NCBI GenBank assembly: GCA_945861815.1
Contig: CAMAVV010000063.1
Location: forward strand, 1 to 8,298
From: Thermoflexus hugenholtzii JAD2
GTDB lineage: Bacteria > Chloroflexota > Dehalococcoidia > SHYB01
DNA: 8,298 nt
Direction of reading: 5' to 3'
Position numbers and translations under genes: made by a program
The notes under the pieces: model-generated
The model's input: only the letters and a program-made list of their open reading frames with translations
Database searches by the model: none
Told to the model about the DNA's origin: nothing
Shown here: piece after piece, positions 1 through 6,247 of the stretch
Numbering within the stretch: position 1 is the first letter of the stretch
Layout: every line of letters starts with the position of its first letter

Positions 1-503
1 TCCTGGTAGCACTTCACCTGGACCTCAGCCTCTTTGAGTGTCCAGTATTTGCCCTGGTAATCGATGGGGCCTGCGGCATTGAAGAGCTTGAGAATGATAT
101 CCAGCGACTCGTCCATCATGGGCCGGAGCTGGGCGTTATCGAGGGCGAAGAGCTTGATATCGGTAGGCAGCGCCCCAGGGCCTATGCCGAGCATGGCGCG
201 CCCATAGGTGAGGTGGTCGAGGAAGGCCATGCGCTCGGCGATGTGGAAGGGATGGTGGAATGGAAGGCAGAGAACGCCTGTGCCAAGGCGGATGCGTTTG
301 GTGCGCTGGGCGGCGGCGGCGATGAATATATCAGGAGAGGGGATGGACTCCCAGCCGCTGGAGTGGTGTTCGCCTATCCAGACTTCATCGAAGCCGAGGC
401 TTTCGACGTATTCGATGAGGCGAAGGTTGCGCTCGTAGGTGAGTGTCGGGTTCTCCCTGGGGAGATGTATGGGCATGATGAAGAGGCCGAACTTCATGCG
501 CAT
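1..503 (-). CDS. LLM-class (luciferase-like) flavin-dependent monooxygenase, N-terminal part; C-terminus beyond window
   Basis: Reading the minus strand from 503 gives 167 uninterrupted codons that leave the window at base 1. The protein starts MRMKFGLFIMP, as bacterial luciferase-like TIM-barrel oxidoreductases do. It continues with an ER-type helix ending ESLGFDEVWIGEHHS (about residues 34-48), then the second strand KRIRLGTGVLCLPFHHP (about 74-90), AERMAFLDHLTYGR (about 94-107) and the glycine-rich GIGPGALPTD. These are the family's conserved FMN-barrel positions, and the order resembles the limonene-monooxygenase or alkanal-monooxygenase alpha-like branch. Family members oxidise small organic substrates with reduced flavin supplied by a partner reductase; the substrate cannot be told here. 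A second in-frame ATG at 497 is an alternative start and loses two residues. A GGAG lies about 14 nt upstream of 503, which is long for an SD. The family is usually 320-380 residues, so about half is missing beyond the edge. Confidence 0.9.
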   Translation of the reverse strand, partial: MRMKFGLFIMPIHLPRENPTLTYERNLRLIEYVESLGFDEVWIGEHHSSGWESIPSPDIFIAAAAQRTKRIRLGTGVLCLPFHHPFHIAERMAFLDHLTYGRAMLGIGPGALPTDIKLFALDNAQLRPMMDESLDIILKLFNAAGPIDYQGKYWTLKEAEVQVKCYQ

Positions 504-708
504 AGGGGCTCTTGTTGCTCCGAAGGTCAGATTGGCTGGCGCGAAACGAGCATCGCCATTCACGAGAGGGTGTTACATCCGGCGCATGGTAGCACAGCGG
601 CTCCAGCGGCGAAACACGCAAATGCGCGATGGGTAAAGGGCGCTCAGGGCGCGTGTGACTTCAGATAGTTGCCGCTGCGCAGAACGCTGCCGGATAGATG
701 CTAGACTG
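504..708. other. Intergenic region upstream of the LLM gene
   Basis: About 205 bp between the LLM start and the end of the small minus-strand reading frame. The reading frames crossing it on the plus strand are antisense to the LLM gene and have no recognisable protein character. I see no tRNA, strong terminator or repeat. The LLM promoter should lie here on the minus strand, but no hexamer pair is convincing. Confidence 0.4.
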
Positions 709-858
709 TCACCTACCGTTGTAGATGCGATAGACAAGCAGAAGAGCCGGGGGCGCTATCAAAGAAAGCGCCAGATTCATCGCCAGGCTTGCGCCAAGGG
801 CCTGGGCAACCATGCTAATCATGGCTCCGACCACGGTGTAAAAGAGCAGATTCCCCAT
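709..858 (-). CDS. Putative 49-residue two-helix membrane protein
   Basis: A minus-strand frame runs from ATG at 858-856 to TGA at 711-709. An in-frame TAG lies five codons upstream of the ATG, so the start is fixed unless a non-AUG codon is used. The product is almost entirely hydrophobic: it opens MGNLLFYTVVGAMISMVAQA and has a second apolar stretch LALSLIAPPALLLVYRIY, then ends in NGR. Two short membrane helices with a positively charged C-terminal end are predicted by eye, with no charged residue in the first 43 positions except none at all before Arg44. That composition is unlikely in random non-coding DNA of this G+C. It lies between the ABC-F gene (175 bp upstream) and the LLM gene on the same strand. 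No good SD precedes it; a TACACT six nt before the ATG could act as a -10 for a leaderless message. Function unknown; no family recognised. Confidence 0.5.
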   Translation of the reverse strand: MGNLLFYTVVGAMISMVAQALGASLAMNLALSLIAPPALLLVYRIYNGR

Positions 859-1033
859 GCAGTCAGTGTACTAGCCCTAGGAGTCATACCTGGCGGGTGC
901 TCAGTGTGGATTCGGATAGGAACTCGACCTGCTATCACAGGTGCTATACCACTCGCTACGTTAGTCCGGGAACACGGCTGATTGCCAATCGGGCCTAATC
1001 CGCTCGCCCGCGTGATGACATTTTCAGGACAGG
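859..1033. other. Intergenic region downstream of the ABC-F gene
   Basis: About 175 bp after the ABC-F stop. It holds a weak inverted repeat, GGCCTAA at 992-998 against TTAGGCC at 1034-1040 (overlapping the stop codon), with a 35-nt loop, and a 5-bp hairpin ACCTG/CAGGT at 927-942. Neither is followed by a T-tract, so neither is called a terminator. No gene is seen. Confidence 0.35.
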
Positions 1034-2884
1034 TTAGGCCGACCACTCGGCCCAGGTCTTTTCGAGAAGCGCCTGTGCCGCAGTGTGCTCCGCGCCAAGC
1101 CGGGCGATAGCGGCGAGGTCCCGCCGATCTGTGGCGATCTGAAGCTGGAGGTCGAGCTCCTTCAGCTTGTCCTCCAGCCCGGCAATCACCTGCTCCAGAT
1201 CGGGTGATTTCGGCGCCTTGGACGGCTTTCTCTTTGGGGCAACTGCCCTGGGCGATTCCTTCTCTTTGGCCTTTGGCAGGGGCGCTGGCGCCGACTCCTG
1301 CTCTTCCATCCACTCTTCGAACGTGCCGTCGAATATCTTCACGGCGCCCTTTTCCACAAGCCACAACTGCTGTGCCAGAAGCGAGATGAAGCGGCGGTCG
1401 TGAGAGATAAAGAGCAGGGTGCCGTCATAGTCCAGAAGCACCTGCTCCAGGGCATCGCGGCTCGGGATATCGAGGTGGTTTGTCGGCTCGTCGAGAATCA
1501 GGACATTTGGCTTGGCAATAAGAAGCCGCGCCAGGGCTAGACGGCTCCGCTGGCCGCCGCTGAGGTCCCCCACGATTTTCTCTGTTTCATCACGTTGGAA
1601 GAGGAACCGGGCGAGATAGCGGCGCGCCTCTTCAGGCGGCATCTGCCTTATCTCTAACAGCGCGTCCAGTACCGAGAGCTTGTCGGGCAGGTCTTCCAAG
1701 CCTTGCTTGAAGTACCCAGGCTGTACATTGACCCCGAGGGTTACTTCGCCCGCCAAAGGCGGCAAGCTGCCAAGAAGCGTCTTGATAAGCGTCGTCTTTC
1801 CCGCGCCGTTGTCGCCCAGGACTGCGATCCGCGAGCCGCGGTTGACGTTCAGATCCGGGACGGATAAGAGGGATGTTCGCTCGAGGCCGTCCATAAAGCC
1901 CACTTTGAGATTCTTGGTGCGCACCACTGACTGGCCTGTGCGCGTGGCGGAGGCTGAGGGGAGAGCTACGCGCCGTTCGTTTGCCACATCCTCGAGTCGT
2001 TCGAGGCGGTTGAGCCGGGTCAGTCTGCCCATAGCCTGCGCAGCCTTTTGCCCGGCACGGTAGCGCCGGATGAACTCTTCCTCCTTCGCGATGAACTCTC
2101 GTTGTTGCTCATACTGTTTCTGTTGAAAGGCCTCGGCCTCTTCTTTCAAAACTTTGTGCCTGGAATAGTTGCCGGGATAACTTTTCAACTTCCCGTGGTT
2201 CATGTCCCAGATTTCGGTCACAACTTTGTCGAGGAAATAGCGGTCGTGGGAGACGACGATGAAGGCGTGGTTGAACGTTGCAAGGAAGCGTTCGAGCCAG
2301 GCCAGCCCAACGAGGTCGAGGTGATTCGTCGGTTCGTCGAGGACGAGAAGGTCGGGGTCGGCCAGGAGCGCTTTTGCCATGGCGGCCCGTGTCCGCTCGC
2401 CACCGCTTGCAGAGGCGGCGATGGTGTTAAGGGACTCCTGTGTTAGGCCAAGCCCCGCCACTGTGCGCTCAACGGCGCTTTGGTAGTCGTAGCCGCCCCT
2501 GCTTTCGAATTGATGATGCAGCGTGGCGTGGCGCTCCGCAGCTTCTGTGGAGCCGTTTGCCATATCGGCGGCGGCCTGTTCAATCTGCTTCTCGAGAGCG
2601 TACAGGTCGTCGAAGGCAGAGAGGATTTCTTCGTACAGCGTGCCTTTGGAGGTTATCGAAGGCGCTTGGGGCACGTAGCCGACGCGAAGGCCGCGACTGC
2701 GGTGAATCGCGCCGGCGTCCGGCTCCTGTTCGCCGGCGGCCAGGCGCAAGAGCGACGTTTTGCCACTGCCGTTAGGGCCGACGATGCCGATGCGCGCTCC
2801 TTCGGCGATTTCAAAGTCCAGGCCGGAAAAGATTTCGCGATGGCCGTAGGCGACGGAAAGATTGGTGCCGGAGAGAATTGCCAT
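1034..2884 (-). CDS. ABC-F family ATP-binding protein (ribosome-associated translation factor type)
   Basis: 616 residues with two complete ABC ATPase domains and no membrane segment, the ABC-F plan. Domain 1: Walker A GPNGSGKT (36-43), signature SGGER (160-164, in place of LSGGQ), Walker B plus D-loop LVLDEPTNHLD (180-190), switch histidine in SHDR (212-215). A charged helical linker (about 240-305), rich in Lys, Glu, Gln and Arg, fits the P-site tRNA interaction motif. Domain 2: GDNGAGKT (357-364), LSGGQ (441-445), LILDEPTNHLD (462-472), SHDR (494-497). After a Pro/Lys-rich spacer (531-560), residues 562-614 form a predicted coiled coil like the C-terminal domain of Uup/YdiF-type members. 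ABC-F proteins bind the ribosomal E site and rescue or regulate translation; some give antibiotic resistance. No feature here indicates the resistance type. No SD precedes the ATG, so the transcript may be leaderless. Divergent from the acyl-CoA dehydrogenase. Confidence 0.96.
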   Translation of the reverse strand: MAILSGTNLSVAYGHREIFSGLDFEIAEGARIGIVGPNGSGKTSLLRLAAGEQEPDAGAIHRSRGLRVGYVPQAPSITSKGTLYEEILSAFDDLYALEKQIEQAAADMANGSTEAAERHATLHHQFESRGGYDYQSAVERTVAGLGLTQESLNTIAASASGGERTRAAMAKALLADPDLLVLDEPTNHLDLVGLAWLERFLATFNHAFIVVSHDRYFLDKVVTEIWDMNHGKLKSYPGNYSRHKVLKEEAEAFQQKQYEQQREFIAKEEEFIRRYRAGQKAAQAMGRLTRLNRLERLEDVANERRVALPSASATRTGQSVVRTKNLKVGFMDGLERTSLLSVPDLNVNRGSRIAVLGDNGAGKTTLIKTLLGSLPPLAGEVTLGVNVQPGYFKQGLEDLPDKLSVLDALLEIRQMPPEEARRYLARFLFQRDETEKIVGDLSGGQRSRLALARLLIAKPNVLILDEPTNHLDIPSRDALEQVLLDYDGTLLFISHDRRFISLLAQQLWLVEKGAVKIFDGTFEEWMEEQESAPAPLPKAKEKESPRAVAPKRKPSKAPKSPDLEQVIAGLEDKLKELDLQLQIATDRRDLAAIARLGAEHTAAQALLEKTWAEWSA

Positions 2885-2887
2885 AAG

Positions 2888-2916
2888 AGTATTGTGCCCT
2901 ACCTAATCTTGGGCAA
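2888..2916 (-). promoter_or_regulatory. Possible promoter of the ABC-F gene
   Basis: On the minus strand TTGCCC (2916-2911) and AATACT (2893-2888) are separated by 17 nt. The -10 is only 3 nt from the ATG, which is too close for that start. The overlapping CACAAT (2896-2891) would place transcription start at the ATG itself but has a poor -35. TGCCC (2895-2899) and GGGCA (2911-2915) form an inverted repeat across the spacer. Weak call; the absence of an SD agrees with a leaderless message. Confidence 0.25.
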
Positions 2917-2945
2917 CGTACATTTTACAGGAGAATTCCGGGCAT
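2892..2945 (+). repeat. Dispersed intergenic repeat, copy A
   Basis: This copy begins TTGTGCCC and carries the core CTTGGGCAACGTACAT then TTTACAGGAGA (2908-2934). It matches copy B (6050-6124) and copy C (7274-7357) at about 20 of 27 core positions each, with many of the differences being transitions. All three copies have the same orientation and lie in front of plus-strand genes. This one sits in the divergent region between the ABC-F and acyl-CoA dehydrogenase genes and overlaps the possible ABC-F promoter. Similarity to B and C fades after about 2939. Confidence 0.5.
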
Positions 2946-3011
2946 GGGAGCTAATTGGGCTGGCGCAGTAGAGTGTCAGCAAGCAGGTACGGGTGAAAAT
3001 TCATCTGCTCT

Positions 3012-3036
3012 CGCCAGTCTTGGCGGTATATATAAT
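3012..3036 (+). promoter_or_regulatory. Promoter -10 (TATAAT) with adjoining inverted repeat, acyl-CoA dehydrogenase gene
   Basis: A consensus TATAAT lies at 3031-3036, nine nt before the ATG at 3046, so transcription would start at about 3043 and leave a leader of two or three nt. There is no SD, which agrees with a leaderless message. No good -35 is seen. CGCCA-GTCT-TGGCG (3012-3025) is a perfect 5-bp inverted repeat in the spacer region, where a repressor or activator could bind. Confidence 0.5.
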
Positions 3037-3045
3037 GGACTCGCT

Positions 3046-4206
3046 ATGCACTTTGGCTTTACACCCGCACAGAACGCCTTCCGGCAGGAGATTCGGGACT
3101 TCCTTGCGCGCGAGATGCCGACTGGCTGGCGTGGCCGTCATTTTATTTGGATGACAGATGATGAGTGGCGCGTCGCTCGCGAGTTCGACCGGAAGCTAGG
3201 GAAGCAGGGCTGGCTCGCGCTCACGTGGCCAAAGGAGTATGGCGGCCAGCAGCGCGGGCCGATGGAGCAGGCGATTTTCCTGGAAGAGATGGGCTACAAT
3301 CGCGCGCCGAATAGCGGGGGATGGGCACACGGCCCCGTCTTTGTCGGGCCGACCATCATGCATTATGGCAGCGCAGAGATGAAGGCCGAGCACATCCCTC
3401 CCATCTCTCGCGGCGACCTGCTCTGGTGCCAGGGCTTCTCTGAGCCCATCGCCGGCTCCGACTTGGCCGCTCTTGAGACGAGCGCTGAACGAGACGGCGA
3501 CGACTATGTCGTCAATGGGATGAAGCACCTTATCGGCATGGGGCAGCGCGCCGATTGGTGTATCCTCGCCGCTCGTACTGATACGCACGTGCCGAAGCAC
3601 AAGGGCGTCAGTCTTTTCCTCGTCGATATGCGCTCCCCAGGCGTGCGTGTTGAACTGATGCCGACGCTGCCAAAGTATGGCACGCAGACCCGCATCTTTT
3701 TTAAGCAGGTGCGAGTCCCCAAGTCGCGCCTCCTGGGCGAAGAGAACCATGGCTTCTACCAGATGATGACGACGATGGACCTTGAGCGCAACCGCATCAT
3801 GTTTGCCGCTGACGCTGCGCGTACTGTCGATGACCTGGTTGCCTACGCGCGACAGCACAAGGCGGCGCCTCTCTTGCGCCACCGCCTTGCCGAGAGGCGC
3901 ATCGAGGCGAGCACAGCCATCCTGCTCAACTACCGCATCGCGTGGATACAGGAGCAGGGCCGTATCCCCACAGCAGAGGCCTCAATAGGGAAGCTCTTTA
4001 GCGAGGAGCTGCGCAAGCGCGTCTCAGCGACGGGGATAGAGATGATCGGGCTCATGGGCCAGCTATCGTACGAAGAGGCTCTCGCTCCTAACAACGGCGG
4101 CTGGTGTGACCATTATCTGGGTATGGTATCGTCCACAATAGTCGGCGGAGCGTCAGAGGTTCAGCGCAACATCATTGCGCAACGCGGCTTAGGGCTGCCA
4201 AGGTAA
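3046..4206 (+). CDS. Acyl-CoA dehydrogenase family flavoprotein with altered flavin-contact motif
   Basis: 386 residues from ATG 3046. The frame is open upstream to an ATG at 2944, but the family begins just as MHFGFTPAQNAFRQEIRDFL does, so the extra 34 residues are rejected. An N-terminal helical domain runs to about residue 125. FSEPIAGSDLA (131-141) is the standard FAD/acyl-CoA strand motif. The middle beta-domain has VVNGMKH (155-161) and ADWCILAARTD (169-179). The C-terminal helical domain ends VGGASEVQRNIIAQRGLGLPR (366-386), with the conserved GG.SE.QRN FAD-contact segment. Members oxidise acyl-CoA thioesters at C2-C3 and pass electrons to ETF. Where most members read KxWxTxG, this one reads KHLIGMG (160-166), so the Trp stacking on flavin (MCAD W166) aligns with Leu162 and the Thr (T168) with Gly164. 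The C-terminal YEG-type catalytic Glu segment is replaced by TIVGG, as in FadE-like branches. The substrate is unknown. The UGSC gene follows after 134 bp. Confidence 0.92.
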   Translation: MHFGFTPAQNAFRQEIRDFLAREMPTGWRGRHFIWMTDDEWRVAREFDRKLGKQGWLALTWPKEYGGQQRGPMEQAIFLEEMGYNRAPNSGGWAHGPVFVGPTIMHYGSAEMKAEHIPPISRGDLLWCQGFSEPIAGSDLAALETSAERDGDDYVVNGMKHLIGMGQRADWCILAARTDTHVPKHKGVSLFLVDMRSPGVRVELMPTLPKYGTQTRIFFKQVRVPKSRLLGEENHGFYQMMTTMDLERNRIMFAADAARTVDDLVAYARQHKAAPLLRHRLAERRIEASTAILLNYRIAWIQEQGRIPTAEASIGKLFSEELRKRVSATGIEMIGLMGQLSYEEALAPNNGGWCDHYLGMVSSTIVGGASEVQRNIIAQRGLGLPR

Positions 4207-4280
4207 CAACAAGCCCGGAGAAACTCTATTTCGGCATCGCCGTTAGTGGTGACAGGCCCGTCTCATTCTGGATAGTTCGT

Positions 4281-4302
4281 CGACTACAGCGCTGTTAAGT
4301 CG
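4281..4302 (+). promoter_or_regulatory. Nested palindrome in the selenoprotein leader; shared 14-nt motif
   Basis: CGACT (4281-4285) and AGTCG (4298-4302) flank the perfect 8-nt palindrome CAGCGCTG (4287-4294), so the whole is a near-symmetrical 22-nt site ending 38 nt before the selenoprotein ATG. Its part TACAGCGCTGTTAA (4285-4298) recurs as TACAGCGCCGTTGA (6205-6218) before the DapA-like gene. It could be an operator for a dimeric regulator or a hairpin in the leader; nothing in the window identifies the regulator. Confidence 0.4.
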
Positions 4303-4329
4303 GAATAAAAAGAGGATATCCCGTTCATG

Positions 4330-4335
4330 AAGGAG
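4330..4335 (+). promoter_or_regulatory. Ribosome binding site of the selenoprotein gene
   Basis: AAGGAG, five nt before the ATG at 4341, is a strong SD. It selects this start over the ATG at 4327, which is out of frame and overlaps the SD itself. Confidence 0.85.
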
Positions 4336-4340
4336 TTGCT

Positions 4341-6044
4341 ATGGTTGAACTACGCATCGTGAATCCGATCGCAGAGGCGAAAGCTGCGACGTCGCAAGCG
4401 AATCGATTCTCGCCGGCCTCTCGCCCGGCAACTCTCGATGGAAAGACGATAGGTCTTTTCTGGAACTCGAAGGCTGGTGGTGAGATCGGGCTGGCGCGAA
4501 CCAAGGAACAGCTTCAACGTCTCTATCCGACATCCCATTTTCGTGACTACTTTGCAGAGCTTGGGGTGGCGTTTGTGCGCAGAGCCTCGATCACGCAATT
4601 GGATCGTATGGCGGCCGAATGTGTCGCTGTGGTGGGAGCGACCGCCGACTGAGGGAGCTGCACCTCTTTGCTCATGCGTGACATGGGCGAGTTGGAGAGA
4701 CGGGGCGTGGCAACGGTCGCCTGGACAGCGAAGGGCTTTGTGGAAGACGCTCACTGGAGTGCCAACGTCTTCGGTTGCCCGGAATCCCCTATCGCCGAGG
4801 TTCCGTTCCCCTTCACAAACCAAGACCCCGGCAGGATCCACGGCATGGTGGATGCGGCGTTGCCTCAGGTGATTGCGGCCTTGACGCATGGACAGCAACT
4901 GCTTAGCGGGCCGCTTACATTCAAGCACATCACCCCTGCGGCGACTCCCGAGCTTGTCTATACGGCACGAGACTTGTTGGAGTGCTTTGATGAGATGAAC
5001 GCGGCCTTTGTGCGGGCCGGATGGAGCGACGGGATGCCGTTAGTCCCGCCCACTCGTGAAAAGGTGGATGCGATGATCGCCGCCTCCGGGCGTCGCGGCG
5101 ACGAGGTGATCGGGATCTTTGAACCTGGTTTTGGCATCGGCACCGTCGAAAAAATCGCGGCGAATGCGGTTATGGCTGGATGTAAACCACAGGTAATGCC
5201 TGTGATTCTTGCCGTGGCTGAATGCATCTTAGACCCCCTTATAGGCCTTCGTAGCTTTGCGATGTCTACAGGTCCTCAAGCGCCTGTTGTGATGGTCAGC
5301 GGGCCTATCGCCCGGGAAATCGGGATGAACCACGGCGTATGCGCCCTTGGTCCCGGATCGATATCAGCGGTCAATGTAACGATAGGCCGGACGCTACGGC
5401 TGATGATGATGAATGTCGGCCATTCCTATCCGGGGGTGAGCGACATGGACACGATAGGAAGCGCTATGAAGTTCAGCGCGTGTGTCGCAGAGAATGAGAA
5501 GGCGAATCCTTGGGAGCCGTATCGAGTGGCGCGGGGGTATGATCGAGCGGCCTCCATCGTCTCTGTGAACGTCCCCTACGGTGTGTGCGAGCTCTTCGAC
5601 TTCCAGAACCATGACCCCAATCTGTTAATTGAGTCGTTCTGTTCGGCTATCAAAAACGGAGCGCAGACTGGTTCCGCGAACTGGTTGCTCGGCGCTCCGG
5701 ATGTGGGCGGTTCCCTGCACGGCGAGCGGCAGAACCTGATCCTTCTCTGTCCTGATCACGCGAGCGTCTTTGGGAACGCAGGATGGAGCCTTCGTGACGT
5801 GAAGGAAGCATTGTATAAGGGCGCCCGAATGCCGTTCCGCACACTCATGCTCAACAAGCCGAAGCAGGCGTTTCAAGCTGGTCATCCTAACTTGCAATGG
5901 CTTTGGGACCACCCTGAGATTGAGATATCGATGTTTCGTAGCGCTGAGTTTTTCGACATCTTCGTCGTCGGCGCTGACGCCGGGCGGAGCCTCTACCACT
6001 TTGGAGGATCACTCTCGATCAGTCGTCAGGTAAAAACGCTCTAG
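4341..6044 (+). CDS. UGSC-family selenoprotein (in-frame TGA 4650-4652 read as Sec104) fused to a large C-terminal domain
   Basis: One gene of 567 residues that an ordinary gene finder splits in two. The frame from ATG 4341 meets TGA at 4650-4652 and continues in the same frame to TAG at 6042-6044. Reading TGA as selenocysteine gives VVGATAD-Sec-Gly-Ser-Cys-TS, with Sec104 and Cys107 forming a Sec-x-x-Cys pair. This is the defining motif of the UGSC family, whose other members have Sec or Cys there. The N-terminal module (about 34-195) begins GKTIGLFWNSKAGG, followed by YFAELG and VVGATAD, and ends near GRIHGMVDAALPQVIAAL. From about 207 a second domain follows, with AGWSDGMPLVPPT (225-237), ANAVMAGCKPQVMPVILA (273-290) and several Gly-rich segments; I cannot assign its function. 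Sec-x-x-Cys suggests thiol/selenol redox chemistry or alkyl transfer, but the reaction is unknown. No signal peptide, so cytosolic. A SECIS-like hairpin lies at 4667-4691. The alternative, a nonsense mutation or a restart at TTG 4668 or ATG 4674, fits less well. Confidence 0.88.
4667..4691 (+). promoter_or_regulatory. Bacterial SECIS element (SelB-binding hairpin) in the coding sequence
   Basis: Arms TTTGCTCATG (4667-4676) and CATGGGCGAG (4682-4691) pair over all ten positions, three of them G-U, around the 5-nt loop CGTGA (4677-4681). The loop begins 25 nt after the UGA and has G as its second base. Known bacterial SECIS elements have a small apical loop with a G in the first two positions, roughly 16-37 nt after the UGA. 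Both position and shape fit. It would recruit SelB with Sec-tRNA to recode the UGA at 4650-4652. Confidence 0.75.
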
Positions 6045-6049
6045 CGGTG

Positions 6050-6124
6050 TTGTGCCCCACGTTGTTCTTGGACATGGTGCATTCTGCAGAAGAGATTCAA
6101 CTGCGCGAAGGTATCCGGGATGCC
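6050..6124 (+). repeat. Dispersed intergenic repeat, copy B
   Basis: It begins TTGTGCCCC, then CTTGGACATGGTGCATTCT (6067-6085), and continues with CAACTGCGCGAAGGTATC through GATGCC at 6124. Beyond the core it matches copy C almost to the end: CAA-CTGCGCG-AG-TATC-G-GATGCC. It starts six bases after the selenoprotein stop and lies upstream of the DapA-like gene. The frame ATG 6074 to TGA 6163 within it (29 codons) is not thought to be a gene. Confidence 0.6.
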
Positions 6125-6204
6125 ATGAACACGTCATCGTCGGCCCGCTTTGGCCTGATCTGAGCCGGGGCAAGCGTCGATCATTCGTCCAAATTCCGGT
6201 GGTG

Positions 6205-6218
6205 TACAGCGCCGTTGA
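6205..6218 (+). promoter_or_regulatory. 14-nt motif shared with the selenoprotein leader
   Basis: TACAGCGCCGTTGA differs at two positions, both transitions, from TACAGCGCTGTTAA at 4285-4298. It ends 29 nt before the ATG of the DapA-like gene, against 42 nt for the selenoprotein gene. Unlike that copy it is not inside a palindrome. Co-regulation of the two genes is a reasonable inference but rests on two copies only. Confidence 0.3.
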
Positions 6219-6233
6219 AACGAACTAGAGCAT

Positions 6234-6242
6234 AGAAGGTGA
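6234..6242 (+). promoter_or_regulatory. Ribosome binding site of the DapA-like gene
   Basis: AGAAGGTGA ends five nt before ATG 6248. The GTG inside it (6239) is in frame but is part of the SD, so it is not the start. A second in-frame ATG lies at 6254. Confidence 0.75.
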
Positions 6243-6247
6243 CTGGC

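Noticed and set aside
213..668. Plus-strand frames of 151, 108 and 76 codons across 208-981
   Set aside because: They are antisense to the LLM gene or cross its leader, and have shadow-frame composition with no recognisable motif.
927..942. Terminator for the ABC-F gene (ACCTG/CAGGT hairpin)
   Set aside because: Only 5 bp, no T-tract on either strand, and over 90 bp after the stop.
2944..3045. N-terminal extension of the acyl-CoA dehydrogenase from ATG 2944
   Set aside because: The added 34 residues have no family similarity, the -10 TATAAT lies inside them, and family proteins start at the position of 3046.
4668..6044. A separate gene starting at TTG 4668 or ATG 4674 after a short upstream gene
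   Set aside because: No SD precedes these starts, the frame is continuous with the upstream part, and the TGA falls exactly on the first residue of a known Sec-Gly-Ser-Cys motif.
6074..6163. 29-codon frame in repeat copy B beginning MVHSAEEIQLREG
   Set aside because: The region is a repeat; copy C has a related but not conserved frame, there is no SD, and the frame is very short. The similarity is at the nucleotide level.
6239..6247. GTG start for the DapA-like gene
   Set aside because: The GTG overlaps the SD AGAAGGTGA that serves ATG 6248.
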